From assembly GCF_019802045.1 (NCBI RefSeq), contig NZ_JAHVHU010000002.1, positions 186,001 to 250,000 on the forward strand: DNA of 64,000 bases, in the 5' to 3' direction. Source of the DNA: Membranihabitans marinus. Lineage in GTDB: Bacteria > Bacteroidota > Bacteroidia > Chitinophagales > Saprospiraceae. Positions within the stretch are counted from its first letter, which is position 1; each line of letters starts with the position of its first letter. Shown one piece after another: positions 37,155 through 47,500 of this stretch. The notes beneath the pieces were generated by a model. That model saw only the letters and a program-made list of their open reading frames with translations. It searched no databases and had not been told where the DNA came from. Position numbers and translations under genes: made by a program.

Positions 37155-37898
37155 ATGAAAAGATTATCAGCAGTTATTATCGATGATGAAGCCAAGGGAC
37201 GCCTCGCTCTCCGGGAGAAGATAAACAATTACTGTCCGACCGTGGAGATCGTTGACGAAGCTGCGGACGGATTACAGGGTGTCGATATTATTACCCAACA
37301 TGATCCGGATATCGTTTTCCTGGATATCGAAATGCCCCGGATGGATGGTTTTGAGATGATTCAGATGTTACCCGGTGTTGATTTTCATATCATTTTTACT
37401 ACCGCTTACGATCACTACGCGATAAAAGCCATCAAGTATTCTGCGTTTGATTATCTGCTAAAACCCGTAGACATTGAAGAACTGAAATCAGCCGTGGACC
37501 GGGCAGGCCACTATCCTGTGAAGTGGACTCACGATAAGATCAGCACCCTTCAGGATAATTTAAGAAGCCAGCCCAATTTGGGGAAGATTGCCATTCCTAC
37601 CATGGAAGGATTGTTGTTTTTCAATACGGCGGATATCGTCCATCTCGAAGCTCAGAGCAATTACACCATGATTTATTTCGAAGAACATCCCAAGTTATTG
37701 GCAAGTCGGACCTTAAAAGAGTTTGAGGAATTATTGCCGGCCGACCTGTTTTACCGGACTCATCATTCTCACATTATCAATCTGCATTTCATCAAAAAGT
37801 ATATTCGCGGTGAAGGCGGACAGATTCAGCTGCAAAACAATGACTTTGTTCCTTTGTCCCGGCGGAAAAAGCAGCGGTTTTTGGAGGTGATTATGTGA
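37155..37898 (+). CDS. LytTR-family response regulator
   Basis: 247 residues. Receiver domain: Asp10/Asp11, phospho-acceptor Asp57 (DIVFLDIEMPRMDG), FTTAYD and the DYLLKPVD lysine. The C-terminal LytTR DNA-binding domain begins near GKIAIPTMEGLLFF, with DIVHLEAQSNYTMIYF, FYRTHHSHIINLHFIKKY and the terminal VPLSRRKKQRFLE. The protein should bind direct-repeat DNA sites when phosphorylated by the adjacent LytS-type kinase. The two genes form an operon. Targets are unknown. Confidence 0.94.
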   Translation: MKRLSAVIIDDEAKGRLALREKINNYCPTVEIVDEAADGLQGVDIITQHDPDIVFLDIEMPRMDGFEMIQMLPGVDFHIIFTTAYDHYAIKAIKYSAFDYLLKPVDIEELKSAVDRAGHYPVKWTHDKISTLQDNLRSQPNLGKIAIPTMEGLLFFNTADIVHLEAQSNYTMIYFEEHPKLLASRTLKEFEELLPADLFYRTHHSHIINLHFIKKYIRGEGGQIQLQNNDFVPLSRRKKQRFLEVIM

Positions 37899-38093
37899 TA
37901 TGAAAAAGCACGATTATCCAGGAAGGTTATGATTTTTAGGTCATAGTATGACTGGTGCGTGGCACTTGGCGCAGAGCATGAGTGAAAAAGTCTAAAAGAT
38001 CACCAGCGATGAAAAGTTTATCCGTTACAAAGACTTATTGAAATACAGCACTAAGTCGCCAGGCTGTGTTCACCAAATTGAACATCACGACGC

Positions 38094-40001
38094 TCAATTT
38101 TTCTCTTTCCTCCGGGCTTCCCACTGTTCTATAGCTTCCGATAATTGCTTCTGATAGGCCGGCTCTCCCACCACAAATACCTGATTATCTATTTTGATTA
38201 TATCACCTTCTCTCGTGGTGTTGTATCGAATGGGACGGATGTTTTCTTTACAGAAAAATTGATTCTCCCGGACGATATTGGTAGTAGCCCGATGAAAACG
38301 CAGCGGAGATTTGGCGATTTCATAAATCAGATTATTTGCGACTACCACATCAGTGGTCCCTTCATCCAGAAAAAGTCCGTTACTTTCTGCCCGGCCCACA
38401 TTGAGGTTAACATCATGGATGCGATTGTGCAGGATCTTGCTGCCGGGTTGGAGCCCCAGCATGTAGATTCCACCGCCATCACTCAGCTGTTGCATGATAT
38501 GATGAATGTGATTATTTTCCAGAGTGTTGTCTCGACACGGCGTCGGTACAGGGCTCCACATCCATCCAATGGATATCCCGGTATAGGGCAAATCAGAAAT
38601 CTCGTTTTCCCGTATGGTCGTCTCAGCGGTGAGACCGCACCAGATCCCCACAGCGCCAAAAAACTGCTGGCCACATTTCCGGATCGTGTTGTTCGTGATT
38701 TTATTTCCTTTAGCCACTTGTTCCGGAGCTTCCTGCCACCAGGGCTGACCGTTCACCGTTCGATCACGGCCTTCGCCGATCATGATTCCATTTCCGGAAA
38801 TGTCCTCAAATGTGCAGTTTGAGATGGTGTTGTTTGTGGATCCAGTGCCAAACCACAGGCCTGATCCACCCAGGTTCTTGAAGTGACAATTGGTAAAAGA
38901 GTTGTTCTCTGTCCAGTCTCCTTTAATGGCGGCTGGAACGACGGCCCACCCTTTGGTCGGGGGTAACAGATCTTTAGATTCAGCCTTTGTGAATCGCGGG
39001 TCAAAATGACAAGCTTGTACCCCGCCATAGCCTCTATCCGGAATGATCCAGGCAGCATGTTTAAAGGTCAGGCCTTCAAAGCGTATATTCTTCAATGGTT
39101 GTTCCATACTTCCCGATAGGTCCAAAAGACCATGGGAGACGGGAATGGTTATGTTGTGATCGTTGGGATTCTGTTCAGTGGGTAATTGGATGTAAAGAAC
39201 GTTTTCGATTTTGTCGTAGTACCATTCATCATCCGCATCCAGGAATTCAAGATCATTTTCCAGAAAATAGCGCGGGTTGGGCTCCCAGTTGTCAAGATTG
39301 AAAAAAGCAGGCTGCCGGGCACCGATGGAGTCTACTGTGGTGAGTTTCTTTAATGACAGGTCGATGTCCTGGACACGTATTCGTGAGATCGACCAATCAT
39401 GCAACAAAATAAGCTCGGTTTGTTCCACCGAAGCAGGGATAGGAAAATCACCCGCTTCAAAGAAAAAGTTCGTTCTTCGATCAGCACCTACTTTTGCTAC
39501 TCGTAAAAAGCCTTCGTTGGGATACCGGGCACGAATGGCTCGTCGGTCATCGATGAAAAGCTCCCGAAATTCTGAATGTTTGGGAAAGAGTTTGGATAAG
39601 TCAGCTTTCCATAGACCATCTGATGTACGCCTCCACTTTGGAACCTCCACACCACCTGAAATTACCGGCGCGGTCCCGGGCAATGCAGCAATAGTCAAGG
39701 CGCCTTTTTGGTTGTGAAATTCGGCCGATCGAAGTCGTATTGGTTCACTGATTCGGTAAGTTCCCTGATCAACCCAGATGGTGCAATCCTGGTCTGGTGA
39801 ATGGTGAAATTCCGCTTTCACGGCGTTCAATGCTTTGGACAGTGTCGCAAAGGGCGCTTTTTTTGTGCCGGGATTTGAGTTTTGTCCGGCTGGCGACACA
39901 TAAAATTCAGCGGAAAACGATAATGGGGAAGCCAGAATCCACATCAGAAAAAAAGCAATTAGGCGGTAAATATTTCTATGTTTAACCAGGATGTTCATCA
40001 T
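38094..40001 (-). CDS. Right-handed parallel beta-helix enzyme-like protein (PUL 2)
   Basis: 635 residues with a signal peptide (FFLMWILASPLSFSA) and no lipobox. The N-terminus EFYVSPAGQNSNPGTKKAPFATLSKAL is a standard beta-helix enzyme start. IDDRRAIRARYPNEG is followed by ~300 residues of beta-helix repeats (TNNTISNCTFEDISGNGIMI, NKITNNTIRKCGQ and so on). The layout resembles GH120/GH141-type glycosidases, an attribution made from memory; lyase or epimerase activity is also possible. A homologous core occurs in the 800-residue gene at 50302-52704. It lies downstream of the DUF4091 gene on the same strand. Confidence 0.82.
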   Translation of the reverse strand: MMNILVKHRNIYRLIAFFLMWILASPLSFSAEFYVSPAGQNSNPGTKKAPFATLSKALNAVKAEFHHSPDQDCTIWVDQGTYRISEPIRLRSAEFHNQKGALTIAALPGTAPVISGGVEVPKWRRTSDGLWKADLSKLFPKHSEFRELFIDDRRAIRARYPNEGFLRVAKVGADRRTNFFFEAGDFPIPASVEQTELILLHDWSISRIRVQDIDLSLKKLTTVDSIGARQPAFFNLDNWEPNPRYFLENDLEFLDADDEWYYDKIENVLYIQLPTEQNPNDHNITIPVSHGLLDLSGSMEQPLKNIRFEGLTFKHAAWIIPDRGYGGVQACHFDPRFTKAESKDLLPPTKGWAVVPAAIKGDWTENNSFTNCHFKNLGGSGLWFGTGSTNNTISNCTFEDISGNGIMIGEGRDRTVNGQPWWQEAPEQVAKGNKITNNTIRKCGQQFFGAVGIWCGLTAETTIRENEISDLPYTGISIGWMWSPVPTPCRDNTLENNHIHHIMQQLSDGGGIYMLGLQPGSKILHNRIHDVNLNVGRAESNGLFLDEGTTDVVVANNLIYEIAKSPLRFHRATTNIVRENQFFCKENIRPIRYNTTREGDIIKIDNQVFVVGEPAYQKQLSEAIEQWEARRKEKN

Positions 40002-40149
40002 TCAATTATTTTTTCAAATAAGCCCGCCTCAGATCTAACTTATATTTTACCTCACTATTTGTTGGCTCCATTTGGCAGACAGGATATCAAGCATTTGGAC
40101 ACTTTTATCACTTCACAGAGCTTTGGTTCATTCAAGAAATCCGTCAGAC

Positions 40150-41970
40150 TTATTTGCTTAAGTTCCATAGCACCTGATCCGCAGCATGGATGACGGCTGC
40201 AGTAGTGCGTTGTTGAGGGTCAAGATCACTAAAAGTTTTCAGCATTTTCTCCAGTTTTTGCAGACCCTGTTGGTTGTTTTGCTTTTCAAACTCCTTCTTT
40301 AAGAGATTAATTTTTTCAAATTGTTGGATTCCTTCGACCAGACGTTCCATACGCATGGAAGTGCGACCGCCCGGATAGACGAAATACGTGTCACCGGCTG
40401 CCCAGGTCCGAAACCGGCTATCCAGCAAAGGTTCCAGTACCCAGCTGTTGTAGGCCCACCGCAGAAAACCATCCAGGTTTTCACTGGCTGCATGCCAGGC
40501 CAACCATTCACTTTGGGCCGGTGGACTAAAGGTAAATGTATTGGGATAAGGGTGGGAGCAACTGGTGTAATAAGTGGAGATTTGACCTGCTTTCCGGCGT
40601 TGTTCTTTCATTTCAGGGGTAAAGGATTGACCGTAGGAAATGCAGTAATCATCAATGTCCTGAAGTAGCTCCGGATGCAGATTTCCTGCAAGTGAAATCT
40701 TAAAGTTCTTATCGGCTTTCCGGATCACTTTCAGTGTTTTTTGCATGGCCTCCATGGGACGTTCATCCATAGCAATAAAAGTTTTTTCAAACCATCCTTT
40801 TTTCTTCAGATGGGTGGCAAACGAGGTGAGCATGGAGCCCCATAGGTCTTCATATTCAGGTTCTCCCGGTTGGGTTTCTATAAATCGCAGTTGGTTGGTA
40901 GCCTGGTCATAATATTGAAACGACAGCCGCCAGGGGATCATCGAGTAACAATTGATTTGTTTGGTCACCCCCAGATCCATCATAAACTCTACCCAACGAT
41001 CAAATATGGTATAGTCAAAATACCAGGTTCCATCCGCTTTTTTCATCCAGGTCACCATCGATTCAAAATAATCATGGGTTTGCGCATTCCACGGTTTGTG
41101 TGTGATGGAAGCCGTGATGACATTTCCGCCGGCATCGGCATAGTGTTTCATATCTTGGCGCAAAAACTCGAAATGTTCATCACTCCAGGGAGTTACATTA
41201 TAATAGCGTGCAACGGCATAGGGGTTTTGCCATAAATCCAAATGAAATTTCCAGTGCCTGGGCTTGGGTAGTTTCTGAGCGCTTACATCAAGTGTCAGCG
41301 TGAGTTCTTTCATTAATTGACCGTTGTCGTATATCGTTACTGTGCCTTTGTATTTTCCGGGATGGGCATCTTCAGGAACCCATACTCGGATCCAACCCGG
41401 GCGTGTACTATTCCCGGGAATAGTTAGTTCTGTAGTAATGTGGTCGATCGCATCTGCAACCAGTGTGGAATCAAAGTCCGTGTTGTCCCGATGGCCACAG
41501 GCGCCTTTACCGTCTTTGTTGAGTTCATCGGTCAACACATATCTCACAAATCCAGACAGGATGTGTTGTTGGCTGATTTTATGCCGGCTGTCTTTCTGGT
41601 GCACGAGATCGCTCACCGAGTAAGCGAGTTTGACGGGGTCTTCAGAAGCTGAGACGACCCATTGCGCCGATACACGTTCTCCTCTCCAGGCACGAAGATG
41701 AATCGTAGGTTGGAAGTGGTCCTGCGGCATCGGTACTTCTTTTTTATACCGAATATCGGTAGAACCCCAACTGACTTTATTTTCTTGTATACCTTCCCAT
41801 GCTTTCAGGTCTGTGGCGACCGGATTGGGTAATTCAGTGTATATCGTTGCAGGGTAGGGCGTCTGACCGGTTTTTTGACCGGAATGCGTGATCCCTTTCT
41901 GGTTCTGAGCAGAGCCATTTAAGATGCCCAATAAGATGAGGAGAGTAAGTGTACAAGTGTTTCGTATCAT
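40150..41970 (-). CDS. DUF4091 / GH123-like glycoside hydrolase
   Basis: 606 residues from the ATG at 41970; the frame opens 9 bases earlier with a TTG. Signal peptide LTLLILLGILNGSAQ. An N-terminal beta-sandwich (HLRAWRGERVSAQWVV, GNSTRPGWIRVWVPEDAHPGKYKG) precedes a TIM barrel ending in the DUF4091 block (WLAWHAASENLDGFLRWAYNSW). GH123 enzymes use an adjacent Asp-Glu pair; AMDERPMEAM at ~Asp402/Glu403 is the candidate. GH123 founders are N-acetyl-beta-galactosaminidases, but DUF4091 members are diverse, so substrate is open. It is followed by the beta-helix gene 148 bp later. Confidence 0.83.
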   Translation of the reverse strand: MIRNTCTLTLLILLGILNGSAQNQKGITHSGQKTGQTPYPATIYTELPNPVATDLKAWEGIQENKVSWGSTDIRYKKEVPMPQDHFQPTIHLRAWRGERVSAQWVVSASEDPVKLAYSVSDLVHQKDSRHKISQQHILSGFVRYVLTDELNKDGKGACGHRDNTDFDSTLVADAIDHITTELTIPGNSTRPGWIRVWVPEDAHPGKYKGTVTIYDNGQLMKELTLTLDVSAQKLPKPRHWKFHLDLWQNPYAVARYYNVTPWSDEHFEFLRQDMKHYADAGGNVITASITHKPWNAQTHDYFESMVTWMKKADGTWYFDYTIFDRWVEFMMDLGVTKQINCYSMIPWRLSFQYYDQATNQLRFIETQPGEPEYEDLWGSMLTSFATHLKKKGWFEKTFIAMDERPMEAMQKTLKVIRKADKNFKISLAGNLHPELLQDIDDYCISYGQSFTPEMKEQRRKAGQISTYYTSCSHPYPNTFTFSPPAQSEWLAWHAASENLDGFLRWAYNSWVLEPLLDSRFRTWAAGDTYFVYPGGRTSMRMERLVEGIQQFEKINLLKKEFEKQNNQQGLQKLEKMLKTFSDLDPQQRTTAAVIHAADQVLWNLSK

Positions 41971-42292
41971 AGTCTGCAAGATAAAATAATAATTTCAGAA
42001 GATCATAACTTGTTCGCTGATTGCATGGGATAGACCGCGTATGTAGCTACCTGAAATCGTTTGACTTAAAGTATTTATACAGCATTTTATGATATATACA
42101 CCACTGGAATTCCATGCAAAGTTAAACCTGCTTGTGTTGAAGAATTACGGGAAATCATTACTAGTGCCTCTTTTGCACAAATTTTTAGAACCCATGAAAA
42201 CTAGGGATAAATCCGGTTGTTAACTTGTGTAAAATAGAATGTGGTTGGACCTGAGTCGAACCTTGTTCTTCGAAACTTTGATATGCGATTAA

Positions 42293-42546
42293 TCGATCCC
42301 CATCCCCCCTAATCCTGCTTTCAATCACATAACCTTCAAATGGCTGCAGGGGGAGGTGCCCCACAGCACTTGTCATTGAATATTTATTCGTCCTCTGGAA
42401 AACGAATGTGGTCCCAGTCTTTGGATCAGGTCGGTCCTTCCCGAACTGTTCATTGTACCATACCAAATTTGAATTCAGGTACATATTTTTATCACATTCG
42501 TTCAAAGAATGGATACTATACATCTGGGCAGTGTATGATCAATTGA
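42293..42546 (+). pseudogene. Remnant type IX secretion sorting domain
   Basis: On the plus strand, PNPAFNHITFKW (frame from 42308) is the start of a type IX sorting domain. The rest, LSLNIYSSSGKRMWSQSL to LNSGTYFYHIRSKNGYY, is in another frame. The switch falls near the GGGGG run at ~42349, so a single base gained or lost could explain it, including sequencing error. No cargo body remains upstream: 41971-42292 shows only stops and nothing recognisable. The fragment opposes the neighbouring leftward genes and is followed by a GCAAAC-CT-GTTTGC hairpin (42582-42595). Confidence 0.65.
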
Positions 42547-42663
42547 AGCGTGATGATTAATGGCTGAGATGCTGCGACGTTGCAAACCTGTTTGCGAAGA
42601 AGGATTCAAGATCCGGTATAGAGATAGATCATTGTATATGAAGATCGAGGAGATACTAAAATT

Positions 42664-42695
42664 AAAAAAGCCTCCCAACCCGGGAGGCTTTTTTT
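42664..42695. terminator. Strong bidirectional intrinsic terminator
   Basis: GCCTCCC (42670-42676) pairs with GGGAGGC (42682-42688) around AACCC, flanked by six A residues on the left and seven T residues on the right. It should stop the leftward SusCD operon of PUL 2 (SusD stop at 42828) and any rightward transcription from the type IX remnant. Confidence 0.88.
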
Positions 42696-42827
42696 GTTTG
42701 ATCATAAGATATGAAGCCTGAACACTAGAAAATACTGTGATCTTTCATTCCTATAGTAGGAGAATCTTTAATCATTCCATCTTCGGTTGAATCGATTCTA
42801 TCCGCATTGACTAGGGCATCAACCGTC

Positions 42828-44585
42828 TTACCACCCCGGGTTTTGTCCTAGGTTCGGATTCTTAAGTAAATCCAGATTTGGAATTGGGTAAAAATAAAGT
42901 TTATCCTCCCAAATACGATGCTGATTTTTCATAAAGACCAGCGTATGACCATCTGCTGCCAGTTGATACCGGTTGGAAGCACCATTGTCCAGTGTTTCAC
43001 CGACATAAAGATAATAGACCCCTGGGATTTTCTCCGGATCCTTTTTCTTGGTAACAACCAGATCCAGCTTTCCGTCCTGATTCATATCGTAGGGTTTATC
43101 CAACTCAGGGATGTAGATCCCGTCCCATATGTCCGTCAGCAATTCACCCACCTTCCAGCGCTGTACATCCGCCCAGGCAAATCCTTCATAGCTTAATTCA
43201 ATCGCTCTTTCTCTTCGGATCTCCAGTAAGGACGGATCACTAATTCCGGGGAAAAAACGTTCCTGGATATATGGATCAACGGTAGTTGGTTTTGAGTCCA
43301 AACCACCTGTAATTCCCGCCCGGGAACGCAGTACCCCGATGGTTCTACTCCAATCGGCATCGGTCAATTCACCCAATTCTGCTTTGGCTTCAGCGTAATT
43401 CAGCAGGACTTCTGCAAATCGGAAGAGGACAATATTGTTTTCATTGGCCATTCGGTTATCCAGGGATATATCCGGCATGGTGAATTTATGCGTCTGGTAT
43501 CCAGTGAGCGAATACCCATAATCCGGCGCGACTTCGATTTCCTGTCCACCTTCAAGTCGGGTGAACCCGGGTGTGCGGACGGTTTGTGAAAGTCGGTAGT
43601 CCCGATTTTGAGTTTCTGTAACAAAAGACATGGTGTCCGAACCGGGAATATCTGTGAAAGGCGTTCCATCCCGCATCAGGTAGGTTTTGACAAAAGAGCG
43701 CGTTAACCCCACCGCCACCGATGATGTGACTGAGGTCCAGAGTCTGTTGGCCTGATGAGCTACCCCCAGCCCATTGTCAAAAGTAACCGCATACAGTACC
43801 TCAGACGAGATGGGTTTCTTGCTGCTAAACAGTTCCTTGTAAGAATGCTCCGGGCCGGCACCCGTATAGATGGTGTACCCTGCGTCCATGACATATTCTG
43901 CAGCATCTACAGCTTCTGACAGCCATTGATCTGCAGAAGATGAAAGACCCGCCTCGGTGTGATATTTCCGAAAGGTGCCTTCCCAAAGACAAATGCGTGA
44001 TTTTAAAGCAGAAGCCACTGTGGAAGTCACCGTGGACGCACTTTCATCGGTTTTGTTGGAAATATTGTTGATCGCAAAATCCAGGTCTTCTAAGATTTTG
44101 TCCATGATCAGCGTTCGGTCGTCTCGTCCAGCTGTAAGAAGCGGATCTTCCACATCCAGGGGATGATCAATCCATGGCAGATCACCAAATCGTCTCATCT
44201 TGTTAAAATAAAAGTAGGCGCGAAAGAAACGGGCCAATCCAATATAGTGGTTGCGGACCTCGACCGGTACCTCTTCGCTCGTGCAGTTTGCAATAAAATA
44301 ATTGATGTTTCTCAGGCTGTTCCAGTTCCATCCAGAGCTCTCTTCAGGACCAAAACCTCCGGGTGTGAGGTATTGAATGACTCCATTGTAGGCCGAATAA
44401 TAATTTAGCGAAGAGGAAAGCTTCGAACTTGAGGGGAACTGGTTGTAAAAGGAATTGGTATACATCTGCAACCCCTGTTCCGTATTGAAAATCGGACCTT
44501 TATCAACTTCTGCTTTAGGTACTTCCACCAAATCGCAGGAGAATAATCCAAATATAAAAATCGTGGCAACTATTAATTTTTTCAT
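42828..44585 (-). CDS. SusD/RagB-family lipoprotein (PUL 2)
   Basis: 585 residues, lipoprotein signal ending FGLFSC. SusD landmarks: FNTEQGLQMYTNSFYNQFP, GLARFFRAYFYFNKMRRFGDLPWID (TPR helix), a late ENNIVLFRFAEVLLNYAEAKAE helix, RRERAIELSYEGFAWADVQRW and the C-terminal LLKNPNLGQNPGW. It acts at the outer-membrane surface as the lid of the adjacent SusC barrel. The gene begins 12 bp after the SusC stop. A strong terminator follows ~130 bp downstream, ending the operon. Confidence 0.94.
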   Translation of the reverse strand: MKKLIVATIFIFGLFSCDLVEVPKAEVDKGPIFNTEQGLQMYTNSFYNQFPSSSKLSSSLNYYSAYNGVIQYLTPGGFGPEESSGWNWNSLRNINYFIANCTSEEVPVEVRNHYIGLARFFRAYFYFNKMRRFGDLPWIDHPLDVEDPLLTAGRDDRTLIMDKILEDLDFAINNISNKTDESASTVTSTVASALKSRICLWEGTFRKYHTEAGLSSSADQWLSEAVDAAEYVMDAGYTIYTGAGPEHSYKELFSSKKPISSEVLYAVTFDNGLGVAHQANRLWTSVTSSVAVGLTRSFVKTYLMRDGTPFTDIPGSDTMSFVTETQNRDYRLSQTVRTPGFTRLEGGQEIEVAPDYGYSLTGYQTHKFTMPDISLDNRMANENNIVLFRFAEVLLNYAEAKAELGELTDADWSRTIGVLRSRAGITGGLDSKPTTVDPYIQERFFPGISDPSLLEIRRERAIELSYEGFAWADVQRWKVGELLTDIWDGIYIPELDKPYDMNQDGKLDLVVTKKKDPEKIPGVYYLYVGETLDNGASNRYQLAADGHTLVFMKNQHRIWEDKLYFYPIPNLDLLKNPNLGQNPGW

Positions 44586-44597
44586 GATTTTCTAAAT

Positions 44598-47500
44598 TTA
44601 AAATGTGACGGTTAAACCAAAACTAATGCCCTTCAGAGTGGGGTAGTTGTATGTCTGCGTACCATTGGATATACCGCCGGTGATACCGCCCGGTATCCGG
44701 GCAGCAGCCTCCGTATCCTGATCCTGACCATAAATGTTAGCCACGTCAAAACTGTTTTGGTACTTATAAATTGGCGACCAATTCCACAAATTTGTTCCTG
44801 AGAGATACAGTTGGGCATTTTTTATCCGGGCTTTCGAGACCCAATTCACAGGTAATTGATATCCGATGCGTAAATCTTTCAGACGCACATAGGCTGCGCT
44901 TTGCAGGTATCGGGTCTGAACGACGGCCAATTCCCGGGAACTTTGCAGCGCGACATATCCTCTTAAACGCGGAAAATAGGCGTCGGGGTTATCTTCGGAC
45001 CACATATTACCGAGCATGGATTTGGGGATTAAATCATACGGACGGTTGTATTGGCCCCAGAATAAGGCGTTGTCAGTACCGGGCCACCAATCCTGCTGAC
45101 CAATACCTTGGAAGAATACTGAAAACGACAGACTGTTCCAGTTGGCACCCAGGTTGAGTCCAAATGCATAGCGGGGAGAGGAATTTCCAATGATCTTTCG
45201 ATCGCCGGGGTTGTTCACGGTGTTGTCTCCATAAGATATGATTCCGTCGTTATTAAGATCCCTGAATTTTATATCACCGGGTAGCCAGGTTTTGGTACTG
45301 GAAGGTGAATACAGGTTCTGATCCGCATGGCTCTGTATGTCTTCCTCTGAGGTGAAAAATCCTTCCGTCTCATACCCCCATATTTCTCCGATGGTCATTC
45401 CGGGGTAGTAATTAAATCGGGCATCCCAATACGAGCCAAGGTCTTTGTTGGGATTCGTATATCTGTCGATGGTTGATACATAATCCGATAATGTCGCTCT
45501 GATGTTGTACCGGAATGGCTTATTGCCCAGCGTGAGCTCATCATTCCAGCCCAGGCTCAGTTCCCAGCCTTTGGTGGTCATATCCGCGTAGTTACCTTTC
45601 GGAGGAGTAGCTCCAAAGGTGGCGGGAAGATCGAGTCCAACCGCAAACATGTCCTTTGTTTTTCGAACATAGACATCACCGGTAAACTGCAATCTACTAT
45701 CCAAAATTTCTAAGTCCAGACCGACATCTGCCGTAGTGGAAGTCTCCCAGGTCAATCCGTTTGGAATCACAGCCGGGGTGGAGGTTGCCTGATTAATCGT
45801 CCCCCCAATCAGGCGATTCATGGTGTATATGTTAAACAATTCCTGATAGGTGTACGGGGGAACATTCCCATTTCCCAGCGATCCGTACGAAGCCCTAAGC
45901 TTCAGATTGGAAATAGCATTGGTGCTGACATCCCAAAATGGTTCTTGTGTGATTCGCCAACCAGCCGAAACCGATGGGAAAAACCCCCATTGCTGGTCTG
46001 TAGGAAACTTTGACGACATATCCAATCTGCCATTTACTTCCAGCAAATACCGTTCATCATAGTTGTAATTGAATCTAAAAAATCCGCCAGCTACTCGCCA
46101 CTTGCTGTAGTTGTTGTCAATCGTGATGCCACCTCCATTGGTCAGGCTTAAGCTTTCGGCATCGGGGAACAACAACCCATTTCGACGTGTGGAGAGCGAA
46201 TTGTACTCGGATTGCTCGTAATTGTACCCCAACAACCCTTTGATATTATGGACGGTAGAAAATGTTTTTTCGTATTCCGTATAAAAATTGGCAGCCAGGT
46301 AATTAACCCCGCTATTGCGGTCGGTCAGATCATTCGTGGTACTACCCAGATAAGAGATTACACCCCTTTGATTACTGTATGGGACAGGCACTCTTTTTGT
46401 AATCTGCCCTTTGTCAGTATTCCTAAAAGTGAAATCTCCTCGTACGTGAAAAGCATCATCGAAAAATGAAGCATTGAACGACGAGGTGTTCCGTACCACT
46501 TTATTCTGGGTGGTTATTCCACTTTTCCCATATTGTAAATCTCCTACACTGTACGCCGCTGCCATGGTCAGTGTTCCATCGGGATTGAACATCGGAGCCA
46601 TGGGCGGGCTGTCATTGACCAAGCCGTACCAGATCACGCCACCACTAACATTTACCGGGTAAAAATACTTTTCGTTGGCCAGGTTCAGGTTGTTTCCGAT
46701 TTCCAGCCAGTCAAATATCTTCACCGAAGCTTTGGCCCGAAGGTTCAAAGTAGAGTAATCATCGCTGTTGTAGGCAAACAGACCATCCTGGTTGTAATTA
46801 CGGGCGGAGATTAAAAACTTGGTTTTGTCATCACCCCGCTGGATGGAAATATTGTGCTCATTGCCCATGACCTGATCCTTGTACAACAGATCCCACCAAT
46901 CTGTGCTGGCGTAATACTGGAATCGCCCATCGTCATCGACTTCCACATCGGGTAAGTTGGGGTTCCCTGCCCGCTGTCGAAGTTCGTTGTGATAGTCCTC
47001 CGAATATTTTAGAGATCTGTGAAAGCTTGATGGTGTTCTGGAGTAGTCATAATATGCCGAATACGCTTCTACAAACATATCTGTGTAGACTAAAGGATCG
47101 CTGACCATATCGGGAACAATGGTCGGAGCCTTGATGGACATATTTCCGCTATAGGTAATTGACGTTCTTCCTTTTTCGGGCTCTTTGGTCGTGATCAGTA
47201 CGACTCCAAAAGCTCCACGGGCTCCGTAAACGGCTGCAGAGGTGGCGTCCTTAAGAACAGAGACATTGGCTATATCATTGGGATTGAGTGTCGTGGGGTC
47301 GCCTTCTACTCCGTCAATGAGTACCAGCGCACTGCCCCCCTGACCGATCGAGCCCAGCCCCCGGATTTGATAGCTGGCCCCTCGGTAGGGTTTTCCGTCA
47401 GCGAGGGTGATATTAAGGTTAGGAATGACTCCTTGCAGACCCTGGGTTACATTGGGCATCGGTCGATTCTCGAATACCTCGCTTCCGACCTGATCCACGG

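Noticed and set aside
38145-38822. Plus-strand ORF of 225 codons
   Set aside because: It is fully antisense to the beta-helix gene, lacks any family signature and shows shadow-type low-complexity composition.
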